A stretch of 43,617 nucleotides of DNA. Source: Candidatus Woesearchaeota archaeon. GTDB taxonomy: Archaea; Nanobdellota; Nanobdellia; Woesearchaeales; JACPBO01. Positions 24,998 through 32,447 of this stretch are shown here, piece by piece (position 1 is the first letter of the stretch; each line of letters opens with the position of its first letter). Location: NCBI GenBank assembly GCA_016180285.1, contig JACPBO010000017.1, positions 779-44,395 of the forward strand, given 5' to 3'. The translations under genes were made by a program, and so were the position numbers. The notes beneath the pieces are model-generated. The model searched no databases, was not told the DNA's origin, and was given only the letters and a program-made list of their open reading frames with translations.

Positions 24998-25098
24998 TCA
25001 ATCGCCTCTTTTACAGCATACTCAAAGGCATGCGACCTGTTCCTGAACCTGCCCTCTCTGATCTTTTCTCTTATTGCCAAGAGGGTGTCGGTATCCAC
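24994..25098 (-). CDS. Short ribbon-helix-helix protein (possibly truncated)
   Basis: A minus-strand reading of 34 codons (GTG start at 25098) ends in a TGA that overlaps the kinase ATG (ATGA). The translation includes DTLLAIREKIREGRFRNRSH and AFEYAVKEAIE, the helix-turn-helix part of a CopG/Arc-type ribbon-helix-helix protein. The preceding residues HISV in the same frame would be the end of the DNA-binding strand, but no ATG opens that frame before an upstream stop, and a TATA-like AATATTTAA lies there. Either a non-ATG start is used or the N terminus has been lost. Confidence 0.5.
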   Translation of the reverse strand: MDTDTLLAIREKIREGRFRNRSHAFEYAVKEAIE

Positions 25099-25184
25099 GC
25101 TAATGTGGTTAAATATTAAAAGAAAAAGAGTTTATTTTGCCTAAATGAACTAGAAATCCTAGCAAATTGGATAATTTAGAAAAT

Positions 25185-25310
25185 TTAATCCCTATTCCTA
25201 TATTTAACAAAACACGCGTTCTTCACCCAGCATGCCTGGCACTGCTCTATTTTCTCATAGTTTTCGCCATAGCACTTGTCGCTCGCATATTTGACTAATT
25301 TTGTTTTCAT
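25185..25310 (-). CDS. Cysteine-rich small protein (41 aa)
   Basis: The ATG at 25310 directly abuts the TAA of the YdjM-like gene (TAA-ATG). The 41 residues begin MKTKLVKYASDKCYGENYEK and continue IEQCQACWVKNACFVKYRNR. Four cysteines are spaced C-x10-C-x2-C-x5-C, which suggests a small metal-binding knuckle. Tight spacing to the upstream gene implies co-translation. I do not recognise a family. Confidence 0.55.
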   Translation of the reverse strand: MKTKLVKYASDKCYGENYEKIEQCQACWVKNACFVKYRNRD

Positions 25311-25790
25311 TTAAATTCCACCCATTAACTTAAATATGATCATGGCTGTTAAGGCAACAACCAATATATGCTCTATAAGTGAATTTGTATTTATAAAACC
25401 TTCGATTTTAAGCTTCGAAAATGGGTATAAAAAGTTAATTCCTTCCTTCGTCAATGAATCGAGAAATAAGTGAGAAGTATATCCGAGGATTATTGCGTAA
25501 ATTATTGATTTATTTATGAAGTTAAATAGCATAAATAAAAAAACAAATAATAAAAATATAAAAAACAAGCTGTGGAATAATTTTCGATGTCCAAATATGG
25601 ATTTTATAATGTTTGACAACGGCCTTATTCTTCTGCCGAGCTTTGATCTTGGTGTGTCAATGTCAGGGAAAATGGAGAAAAACAAGATTATTGCCAAGAA
25701 CATCAAATAGTTAAAGAGGTTTAAATTAAAAAGATCCTTTGCGAATAGAGAGAGCAAAAATGCGAATAAAATGTGGGTTATGAAGAGCAT
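25311..25790 (-). CDS. YdjM/DUF457-type membrane-bound metal-dependent hydrolase
   Basis: A 159-residue integral membrane protein of the YdjM (LexA-regulated, DUF457) family. Hallmarks: FPDIDTPRSKLGRRIRPLSN, IFGHRKLFHSLFF, and GYTSHLFLDSLTKEGINFLYP; the His and Asp residues are the proposed metal ligands. About four transmembrane helices are visible. The start is placed at ATG 25790, because the TATA box TTTATAAA (25813-25820) is 26-27 bp upstream, giving a leaderless message; a TTG at 25802 is also in frame. The family is tentatively linked to phospholipid or cell-wall metabolism. A 41-residue Cys-rich ORF follows immediately. Confidence 0.85.
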   Translation of the reverse strand: MLFITHILFAFLLSLFAKDLFNLNLFNYLMFLAIILFFSIFPDIDTPRSKLGRRIRPLSNIIKSIFGHRKLFHSLFFIFLLFVFLFMLFNFINKSIIYAIILGYTSHLFLDSLTKEGINFLYPFSKLKIEGFINTNSLIEHILVVALTAMIIFKLMGGI

Positions 25791-25849
25791 ATTTTTATTC
25801 AATAAGTTGAAGTTTATAAAGATGGTGAAAAAAATTATAACACATCAAA

Positions 25850-26941
25850 TCATTCTCCTTCGACAATTTTTCTCAGATTATATACAAATGCAGACATACC
25901 TATAAAGGCTAAAGATATAATGCCCCATTCAAACGATCTTATTTTAATGATGGTTTCGTTGTATTGTTGTTCAGTCATTGGCCTTCCATTTATTTTAAAC
26001 CAGAAAACAGGTTTTGTAAGAGTTGAACCATTATTTAGATTTATGTTGAAGTACAATGATCCCCAATAATCTGTCTTCGGTACTAAAAATCCAATGTGAT
26101 ATTTACTGAATCCAATGTTAATGGGAGATATGTTTAAGTATTCATCTTTGCCAGTGTAAAGAATGTCTAAATCTGAAGGGTAACCTGTTATGCTGGCTAA
26201 ACGATATGGTGCATTAAATTCTATGTTTAAATTACAATACACCGTATCATTAATGACAAGATAGCCGTAATTTTTATTTGAATAGCAATAGGCAGAAGAA
26301 ATATTTGTATTTTTGAAAAATGAATCAAGCAACCCATTTTCATTTGAATATCTGAGAACATTTATCTCTTTTGAAAGAGAAAATGGTGGAAAGTTTTGAT
26401 GAATGAAATAATTACCAAGAATAATACAGCCTGCTGCCAAAACCACCAATAATACAACATACCAAGAAGAATGTTTTTTTATTTTTTCATGAAATGCGCA
26501 TCCTTCAAGGCATTTTAGTACAAAAGGTCTTATAACTAAAAGACCCACGAAAACCACTACGATGAAAGATAAAATGTATTTGATGTATGAACCATCATAA
26601 TTCCCATAATCTGAAAAAAGTTTATCCAAAGATGTTTTTGCTACGAATACTAAAACTAAAATAACAACTATGAAAGAAAATATGAAGAATAGTTTACCCG
26701 GCATCTGGCTTCGTGAAGTCTGAGAATTTCGTATAATTTGATTTTCACCTGCGCTTAAAAAATATAAGTTATGATCATTTACCCTTCTCGTTGTAAGTAT
26801 ACCTCTTCTTTCCATTTTTTGTATATTGCTCTTTGCTACAGAATAAGGAATTTTGAGTGTATCAGAAATTCCTGAAATGCGTTTTCCCCGATTTACATCT
26901 TTATTCAATAAGTCAAAAATTTTTATAAAATAGTCTCTCAT
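25850..26941 (-). CDS. Membrane protein with N-terminal winged helix
   Basis: A 363-residue protein. Residues 1-65 form a winged helix-turn-helix (MRDYFIKIFDLLNKDVNRGK, ISGISDTLKIPYSVAKSNIQ, KMERRGILTTRR, then a wing). Transmembrane segments follow at about 82-103, 120-142 and 160-182. Residues 185-335 are an extracytoplasmic, Asn- and Tyr-rich beta domain, and a last helix at about 340-357 returns through the membrane. The layout suggests a one-component membrane-bound transcription regulator that senses an external signal. This is inference from topology; I do not recognise the outer domain. A TATA-like ATTTAAAG lies at about 26977-26984 on the minus strand. Confidence 0.65.
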   Translation of the reverse strand: MRDYFIKIFDLLNKDVNRGKRISGISDTLKIPYSVAKSNIQKMERRGILTTRRVNDHNLYFLSAGENQIIRNSQTSRSQMPGKLFFIFSFIVVILVLVFVAKTSLDKLFSDYGNYDGSYIKYILSFIVVVFVGLLVIRPFVLKCLEGCAFHEKIKKHSSWYVVLLVVLAAGCIILGNYFIHQNFPPFSLSKEINVLRYSNENGLLDSFFKNTNISSAYCYSNKNYGYLVINDTVYCNLNIEFNAPYRLASITGYPSDLDILYTGKDEYLNISPINIGFSKYHIGFLVPKTDYWGSLYFNINLNNGSTLTKPVFWFKINGRPMTEQQYNETIIKIRSFEWGIISLAFIGMSAFVYNLRKIVEGE

Positions 26942-27175
26942 AAATCACCCAATAAATGATTTAATCCTTTGCTTCTTTAAATACATTTATGAAGTCCAAC
27001 GAATATATCGCAGTGATCTTATAGGATGCCATTCTATAATTCTGTAACTTTAAATCCAACAGTACAGCAATCCAATTTTTTTGATGAAGCATGATAAAAA
27101 CTACACTAAAAAACCCAAACCTTTAAATAGTAGCTGTGCATTTAAAGTGTATGTTGGGTGTATGCGAGGTGTAAA

Positions 27176-27439
27176 ATGGAAAACAAGATGATCTCGGCAA
27201 GGATGCAAGTGAATGAGTATGCTAATAAGGTGCTGGGTGTGATAAAAGCGAAATTCGGTCTTAAAGACAAATCTGAAGCTCTAAATAAGTTTGTTGAAAT
27301 CTATGGAGAGGATGTAATTGAAAGGGAAGCCAGCGATGAATATGCAAAGAAAGTCATGGATATTGCAGACAATCATTTTAAAAAATATGGAAACAGAAAG
27401 ATGAGCTTGAAGGAGCTGGATAAATTCTGCGAGGCATAA
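27176..27439 (+). CDS. DUF2683-type antitoxin
   Basis: An 87-residue protein of the archaeal DUF2683 type, usually found next to RelE-like toxins. Features: MENKMISARMQVNEYANKVL, VIKAKFGLKDKSEALNKFVE, YGEDVIEREASDEYAKKVMD and a C-terminal KKYGNRKMSLKELDKFCEA, which fits toxin wrapping. The N-terminal strand-helix resembles a ribbon-helix-helix DNA-binding start. ATG 27176 is chosen because GAGGTG lies 4 bp upstream; a GTG at 27158 is in frame. CTTTAAATAG (about 27120-27129) is the likely TATA box. The toxin gene starts 4 bp after the stop. Confidence 0.82.
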   Translation: MENKMISARMQVNEYANKVLGVIKAKFGLKDKSEALNKFVEIYGEDVIEREASDEYAKKVMDIADNHFKKYGNRKMSLKELDKFCEA

Positions 27440-27443
27440 TTTC

Positions 27444-27716
27444 ATGTTTGACTTTGAACTTTCTGATGAGCTTAAATTTAAAATAAAGAAGCTGGTCAAA
27501 AGGGATAAAAAGAAAGTCGACATAATAAACAAGAAAATAAGGGAGATTGTCAGCAGCGATGAAGATTCTGTAAACCATTATAAAAATCTAAGGCATGATA
27601 TGAAGGAATTTAAGGCAGTTCACATTGACAGCCATTTTGTATTGACATTTAAAGTGGATATGCAAAATAAATTCATCTTGTTTGTTGACTTTGACCATCA
27701 TGACAACATTTATTGA
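27444..27716 (+). CDS. RelE-family toxin
   Basis: A 90-residue RelE/ParE-fold protein: MFDFELSDELKFKIKKLVKR, RDKKKVDIINKKIREIV, HYKNLRHDMKEFKAVHID, then SHFVLTFKVDMQNKFILFVD and the C-terminal FDHHDNIY. The order of basic helices followed by a beta sheet with a terminal HHDN...Y is typical of mRNA-cleaving RelE/YafQ toxins. Located 4 bp after the DUF2683 antitoxin, it completes a type II toxin-antitoxin module, presumably autoregulated by the complex. Key catalytic residues of this family vary, so activity cannot be judged from sequence alone. Confidence 0.85.
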   Translation: MFDFELSDELKFKIKKLVKRDKKKVDIINKKIREIVSSDEDSVNHYKNLRHDMKEFKAVHIDSHFVLTFKVDMQNKFILFVDFDHHDNIY

Positions 27717-27769
27717 GAATCATCTATAAAAAACCAAAACTATAAAAGCCAAATTAAAAACAACCCTAT

Positions 27770-28975
27770 ATGCTTTTACTTGAAATAGCAATCGCTATTC
27801 TGATCGGCATCTGCTTCGGCATCATAACGGGCATTACTCCAGGCATTCACATCAACCTTGTTGCATTATTGCTGCTCAGCTTTGCTCCGTTCTTTCTCGG
27901 CTTCACTTCAGCTTTGGTTCTTGCTGCATTCATTATTTCAATGTCAATAACCCATACTTTTTTGGATGCATTGCCGTCAATCTATCTCGGCGCTCCAGAC
28001 TCTGACATGGTAATGGGCGTTCTGCCAGGTCACAGGTTATTGCTGAAAGGGCAGGGATACGAAGCTGTAAAATTGACAATAATCGGATCAATGGGCGGCC
28101 TGATTTTGGCCATAGTTTTAGTTCCAATATTGATCCCGCTGACAAGCTTTTTCTATCCGTTCATAAGCGATTATATTGGGTGGTTTCTGCTGCTCGTTGT
28201 TATTTTCATGATTTACAGGGAGAAGAACAAGTTAATGGCTTTATTCATTTTTTTATTGAGCGGCATACTGGGAATAGTGGTTTTTTCAACGCCAAACTTA
28301 AAGGACCCTTTATTGCCAATGCTGTCCGGCTTGTTTGGGATAAGCATGCTTACAACAAGCATTTTTGAAAAAGTAAGGATTCCAAAGCAGAATATAGCGA
28401 GCAGGATAAAAGTGCCTAAGCTTGAAACAATAAAAGCATTGTTTTCAGGGACATTTTCAGGATTTTTGACAACAACATTCCCCGGGTTGGGGCCTGCGCA
28501 GGGCGCAGTTATATCAATGCAGCTCACCCCAAATTTAAGCGAGTACGCTTATCTTATACTTGTTGGCTCGATAAACACAGTAAATATGATTCTGAGCCTT
28601 GTAACAGTATATACATTGGATAAGGCAAGAAATGGGGCAATAATAGCTTTAAAAGAGATTATTGTCAGCTTAAGCCTTCAGAACATGATAATATTGTTTG
28701 CATGCGGCCTTGCTGCAGGAGTTATTTCTTGCTTCCTGGCAATGTGGTTTGCAAGATTTTTTTCAAGCATTGTAAGCAAAGTCAATTACGGAATGCTCTG
28801 CTTGGTCATCATTCTGTTTGTTTCAGTTCTTGTCTTTATCTTTACAGGGTGGCTTGGAATGCTTGTCATGATCACAGCAGCATTTATCGGACTGATGGCT
28901 CCGATGACTGATGTCGGAAGAGCCCATGCAATGGGCTGCCTGATGCTGCCGGTGATTTTGTATTTTCTTTTATAG
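27770..28975 (+). CDS. TctA-like (DUF112) tripartite tricarboxylate permease family protein
   Basis: A 401-residue polytopic membrane protein with about ten to twelve hydrophobic helices. Two inverted signature loops are seen: GIITGITPGIHINLVALLLL near the N terminus and TTTFPGLGPAQGAVISMQL in the second half, plus DALPSIYLGAPDSDMVMGVL and LPGHRLLLKGQGYEAVKL. These are the archaeal branch of the TctA/DUF112 family. The usual partners (small membrane subunit TctB and binding protein TctC) are not present, so it may act alone on another organic acid. ACTATAAAAG (about 27739-27748) is about 26 bp before the ATG, giving a leaderless message. It overlaps the convergent YkgJ gene by 6 bp. Confidence 0.87.
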   Translation: MLLLEIAIAILIGICFGIITGITPGIHINLVALLLLSFAPFFLGFTSALVLAAFIISMSITHTFLDALPSIYLGAPDSDMVMGVLPGHRLLLKGQGYEAVKLTIIGSMGGLILAIVLVPILIPLTSFFYPFISDYIGWFLLLVVIFMIYREKNKLMALFIFLLSGILGIVVFSTPNLKDPLLPMLSGLFGISMLTTSIFEKVRIPKQNIASRIKVPKLETIKALFSGTFSGFLTTTFPGLGPAQGAVISMQLTPNLSEYAYLILVGSINTVNMILSLVTVYTLDKARNGAIIALKEIIVSLSLQNMIILFACGLAAGVISCFLAMWFARFFSSIVSKVNYGMLCLVIILFVSVLVFIFTGWLGMLVMITAAFIGLMAPMTDVGRAHAMGCLMLPVILYFLL

Positions 28976-29515
28976 AAGAATATGATCCAATGGCTCAAAA
29001 TTTCTCATTCGGTTCAAAGCAAGCTTTGCAGTTTCTAGATCTATCTTGTCAAACAATTTATTGAATTTTTTCATATACTCTTCAAATTTTAATGGCGTTC
29101 CGTGAGCTATACTTCTTATGTGGAGCTGAACAACTTTTTGTTTAGTATTTTCTATGACTCTTGCTTCAATATCTGCTTGATTAAGGTTGTTTGAATCACC
29201 TTCACAATCCACTCTTTTTCTGAACGAGATAACAAGTCCTTTTTTTCTGTCATCAAGAGCATATTCATTAGGAAAAGACCAGCAAGTATATGGTTTTACA
29301 TTAAGCTCATGAAGAGCGCACTTACCTTTATCAAGAAAAAAACAATCATGCCTTTTTTTAATAAATAAATGGCTATCGTCAGAATAATATGCGAAATCAA
29401 GCGGATGTTTTTTTATCGCTTGCGCTACCTTCAGGGCTTCATTAGGATATATATTAATTTCGCCATAATTAGCGCAACATTTGGCACAATTATTGCAGCT
29501 ATACGTTGAAGTCAT
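28970..29515 (-). CDS. YkgJ-family cysteine cluster protein
   Basis: A 181-residue metal-cluster protein of the YkgJ (CxxCxxCC) family. The N-terminal CNNCAKCCANYGEI has the diagnostic cysteines, followed by HDCFFLDKGKCALHELNVKP and YTCWSFPNEY, with a later VDCEGDSN. The family is thought to bind zinc or iron; its role is unknown. The C-terminal 60 residues are helical. The gene converges on the TctA-like permease with a 6-bp overlap. ATG 29515 is the natural start. Confidence 0.87.
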   Translation of the reverse strand: MTSTYSCNNCAKCCANYGEINIYPNEALKVAQAIKKHPLDFAYYSDDSHLFIKKRHDCFFLDKGKCALHELNVKPYTCWSFPNEYALDDRKKGLVISFRKRVDCEGDSNNLNQADIEARVIENTKQKVVQLHIRSIAHGTPLKFEEYMKKFNKLFDKIDLETAKLALNRMRNFEPLDHILL

Positions 29516-29584
29516 AAATCTTGCACATCCTTAAGCATCTGTCGTTTATATGAGTCATTTTAAGATTTTAATGTTTGTTTAACA

Positions 29585-30493
29585 TCAATCCATTTCTTTA
29601 TAAAGTTCGGAATGCACAAGATACTTGGCCATAACAGCATCCAATGGAAGTTTTGCTTCTTCTGGATTTTTCAAAAGCTCTTCCAACGCCCTCAAGTCAG
29701 ACTTCCACATTAATTCATGAGAAGGCGCAATAATTTTTCCGCATTGGGAAGTTGGTTTGTCGATATTTTTATTTACAGTTTCTTCAAGCACAGATAGCGT
29801 TAAATTTTGATTTTTAATGGCTACATTTTGAAATATAAAAACATCTCCTTTATCTACTAAATACAAATTTCCTTCAATGGCAAAGTATGTTGATTTACCG
29901 TCAGGTGAGAAGTTCAGCCCAATGCAGTTTAATTGGTCGCCTAATAGTAGGTAATAGGAAGTAGAATTTTCTACTTCAAATCCTGGCAAGTTCTCGGGAA
30001 GTGTTATCAGTTCTTGCGGCTTGAACCACATTTTTATTTCCCTTTTTGCTTCTGTTATATTTTTTGATGCATGTATTACATTTTCGTAAATGCCGTCTTT
30101 TGCTATCCTGCCATATGCCCCTCTAATGGATGTGGGATCTGCTTCCAGCGGGTTTGTTTTACCGCATAATCCTCTCAATTTTTCAACAGCATCATCTCCA
30201 TAATAAACAATTGCAAGAACCTTTCTTCTATAATGTTCCCACCCTGCTTCTCTATCTTTTTTCCCTTCATCGTGGAATAAACCCATTACAAACTTTATTG
30301 TTCCTTCATAGATCTCCTTATTGTCTTTAAGATGAGCGTAATGCACTGCTGCTAATTCTCTGCTAACTCTCACAATTTTAGCTCCAACAAAATCCAAGTT
30401 AGTTTCATTAGAAATTTTGGTTATTATATTGCCTGTTAAATTTCTTTTCAGCCCATCCGGTTTTATAAAAACAAAGGTTTGCTCAACTGCCAT
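29585..30493 (-). CDS. ndk: Nucleoside diphosphate kinase with C-terminal extension
   Basis: Residues 1-158 are an NDP kinase, which balances NTP pools by phosphate transfer through a phosphohistidine: TFVFIKPDGLKRNLTG, PTSIRGAYGRIAKDGIYENV and active His141 in NVIHASKN. There is a short insertion (around HDEGKKDREAGWEHYR, 74-89) before the core resumes. Residues 160-302 are an additional domain unlike any NDK part: STSYYLLLGDQLNCIGLNFS, STYFAIEGNLYLVDKGDVF and a helical C terminus (DLRALEELLKNPEEAKL). Most NDKs stop at 140-155 residues. The extension has no recognised family. Confidence 0.9.
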   Translation of the reverse strand: MAVEQTFVFIKPDGLKRNLTGNIITKISNETNLDFVGAKIVRVSRELAAVHYAHLKDNKEIYEGTIKFVMGLFHDEGKKDREAGWEHYRRKVLAIVYYGDDAVEKLRGLCGKTNPLEADPTSIRGAYGRIAKDGIYENVIHASKNITEAKREIKMWFKPQELITLPENLPGFEVENSTSYYLLLGDQLNCIGLNFSPDGKSTYFAIEGNLYLVDKGDVFIFQNVAIKNQNLTLSVLEETVNKNIDKPTSQCGKIIAPSHELMWKSDLRALEELLKNPEEAKLPLDAVMAKYLVHSELYKEMD

Positions 30494-30616
30494 CCCAACA
30501 TCGCTCTGTATATGGTAAGGGTATTCTTTATTTAAATCTTTCTATATTTTAGTATTTATCAATAGTAACATACCTAAAAAGAAAGCTTTTTAAATTAACC
30601 CTTATTTTGATGTCTT

Positions 30617-30880
30617 ATGGAAGGAACAATTTCGAATTACAGGGGGAGCAGAAGAGTAAAGAAAGGCAACCACATGATCATTGTAGTTGAAGGTGTTGAT
30701 AATAAAGAGAAAGCAGCTTCTTTAGCAGGCAAAAAGGTCGTTTACAAGACTGAAGGCAAAACCGGCAAGGAGATTGTAGGCAAAGTTGCTGCTAGCCACG
30801 GCAACAGCGGCGCAGTAAGGGCTATTTTCGAAACAGGCATGCCGGGCCAGGCAATTGGCAAAAAGGTTTTGATAGAGTAA
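30617..30880 (+). CDS. rpl35ae: Ribosomal protein L35Ae
   Basis: An 87-residue archaeal/eukaryotic large-subunit ribosomal protein. The family pattern is complete: MEGTISNYRGSRRVKKGNHM, KAASLAGKKVVYKT, GKEIVGKVAASHGNSGAVRA and FETGMPGQAIGKKVLIE. TTTTTAAAT (about 30589-30597) is centred about 25 bp before the ATG, so the message is leaderless. It stands alone between two minus-strand genes. Confidence 0.95.
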   Translation: MEGTISNYRGSRRVKKGNHMIIVVEGVDNKEKAASLAGKKVVYKTEGKTGKEIVGKVAASHGNSGAVRAIFETGMPGQAIGKKVLIE

Positions 30881-30908
30881 GATCAGCGTTTTCTGAATTT
30901 TAATGCCT

Positions 30909-31322
30909 TTAATGCTCTGTAAAGCCGCCGATTATCAGCAGGATTCCTTCAATGGTTATTAATACCTGATACGGTGTAAGGCTTGCTCCGAGGAAAGGCA
31001 ATGAAAACGGAATCACATGGAATTTGTTCAATATAGGAATTAACCCTATTGCAAGCAGTATTATGCCAACACCTATCAAAAACGGATGCAAAGCATTCAT
31101 CTTAGGCTCTATAAGTCCGTCTACAACAACATAAGCTCCGCCTACTGCAACAACCCATATCAGTATCTCTGCAGGCAGGCCTGTGAGAAACGCAGGCAAA
31201 GTGAATTTCAAGAGCCCTATTGCGTTTAACAGCGGAATTATTCCGTATGCCGCCAGTATTAATCCAACAACAAAGCTGATCGAGTCCCTTGGCCTTGTGA
31301 AGATCATTCCTTTTTTGTTCAT
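30909..31322 (-). CDS. Small four-helix membrane protein
   Basis: A 137-residue integral membrane protein with four predicted transmembrane helices (about residues 14-35, 48-68, 77-97 and 112-133) and little else. The two halves look alike: SFVVGLILAAYGIIPLLNAI and PFLIGVGIILLAIGLIPILN each end in a Leu/Pro-rich turn, which suggests an internal duplication. I do not recognise a transport function. It is 20 bp after the 331-residue helical protein, so the two are probably one transcript. Confidence 0.75.
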   Translation of the reverse strand: MNKKGMIFTRPRDSISFVVGLILAAYGIIPLLNAIGLLKFTLPAFLTGLPAEILIWVVAVGGAYVVVDGLIEPKMNALHPFLIGVGIILLAIGLIPILNKFHVIPFSLPFLGASLTPYQVLITIEGILLIIGGFTEH

Positions 31323-31342
31323 AAGATCACCTCTTAATATTG

Positions 31343-32335
31343 TTAATGTACTGTCCTTGATTCTGCATAGCTTGCTTCTGTTCTGAGCTGCTCAAGAAGC
31401 CTTTTTCTTTCTCCTTTCAATACATTTTCATCAATTTTTCTTAAAAAGTCTGCAACAACCATTGGTGGGAAGCCCTCTTGTCCCAATTTTTTAAAGAAGT
31501 TAGCTATTTTATTTATGTCTTCATCCTCATACATAATTAATGTAAGTTGGTCATAAAATAAAACATTCATCATGTTTAATTCATCTTTGGAGACTATTTT
31601 AATTTCATTTATAGTTTTTGTAAGTTCATCTGAACCATTTTTGAATGTTTTGAGGGCCTTTTCAATTAGCTGATTTTCTGCTGCGGATGGCGGTGTTACT
31701 GGTCTTACTAATCGTATTGCATTTTCTGCATTTAGTGTTGATGCTGCTATGAAGTGCAAACGTTCAAAAAGATTCGTTGTTCTTTTTACATCCCTTGCTT
31801 CATTCCTGCTTAAGCTAATATTTTCACTAGCTGCTCCGCCTTCAGAAATTTTTATCAATCCGGTAAAAATCTGCCCTTTAGTTATCATCCTATTAATCAT
31901 CACTATCTCCTTGTCCAGCAAAGCAATAACCTGCCTTCTCAATTCTGCTAAATCGGCAATGTTTTTGTCTATTAAAGGCAATATTTGCTGCAAAATGCTA
32001 TTTTTTTCATATTTTACTAAACTTAATTGTTTTCTTGTGTTTTTTAATCCGTTTAATGCCCTATTTATTGCCCATCCCAGACGCTCTTGTATGATAAACT
32101 GCCTATGCATGCATAGATATAACGTCCTCAGATCTTTGATTAATGTTTTGATCGTTGAATTCTCAAGATCGATAATCTTTTTCATGCTGTCTTCTTTTTC
32201 TGCTTTAAGGAATTTTTCATAGATCTTATGCCTTTTTATTGAAAGAGCACGGGCTGCCCTTATCGAACCTCGCTCAAACATAGGAATCCAATTATCAGGT
32301 ATCCAAGCACCAAGCATTCCTATATGTTTTCCCAT
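31343..32335 (-). CDS. Helical, coiled-coil hypothetical protein (330 aa)
   Basis: Predominantly alpha-helical with extended coiled-coil segments. The N terminus MGKHIGMLGAWIPDNWIPMF may be amphipathic. Later segments include SIRAARALSIKRHKIYEKFL, ALNGLKNTRKQLSLVKYEKN and IADLAELRRQVIALLDKEIV. The last part has ENQLIEKALKTFKNGSDELT and a Glu/Lys-rich end. ATG 32335 is preferred over GTG 32344 because AAGGTGA sits just upstream. I do not recognise a family. It lies between the 938-residue surface/membrane protein and a small membrane protein on the same strand, so a role in the same envelope assembly is conceivable but unproven. Confidence 0.7.
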   Translation of the reverse strand: MGKHIGMLGAWIPDNWIPMFERGSIRAARALSIKRHKIYEKFLKAEKEDSMKKIIDLENSTIKTLIKDLRTLYLCMHRQFIIQERLGWAINRALNGLKNTRKQLSLVKYEKNSILQQILPLIDKNIADLAELRRQVIALLDKEIVMINRMITKGQIFTGLIKISEGGAASENISLSRNEARDVKRTTNLFERLHFIAASTLNAENAIRLVRPVTPPSAAENQLIEKALKTFKNGSDELTKTINEIKIVSKDELNMMNVLFYDQLTLIMYEDEDINKIANFFKKLGQEGFPPMVVADFLRKIDENVLKGERKRLLEQLRTEASYAESRTVH

Positions 32336-32447
32336 TTTTCTCACCTTGTCAGTTTTCTAGTTGATTATTCTTTATTTTTAATAAATTTTTCTAATTTTTG
32401 CCTTATTTCATTATCTTGGAATAGTTAGTATTTAAAGGTTTTTGTTG

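Noticed and set aside
26942-27157. An 11-codon ATG frame after a TATA-like sequence at about 26990
   Set aside because: It is too short to judge, and the TATA-like element is better explained as the promoter of the minus-strand winged-helix gene.
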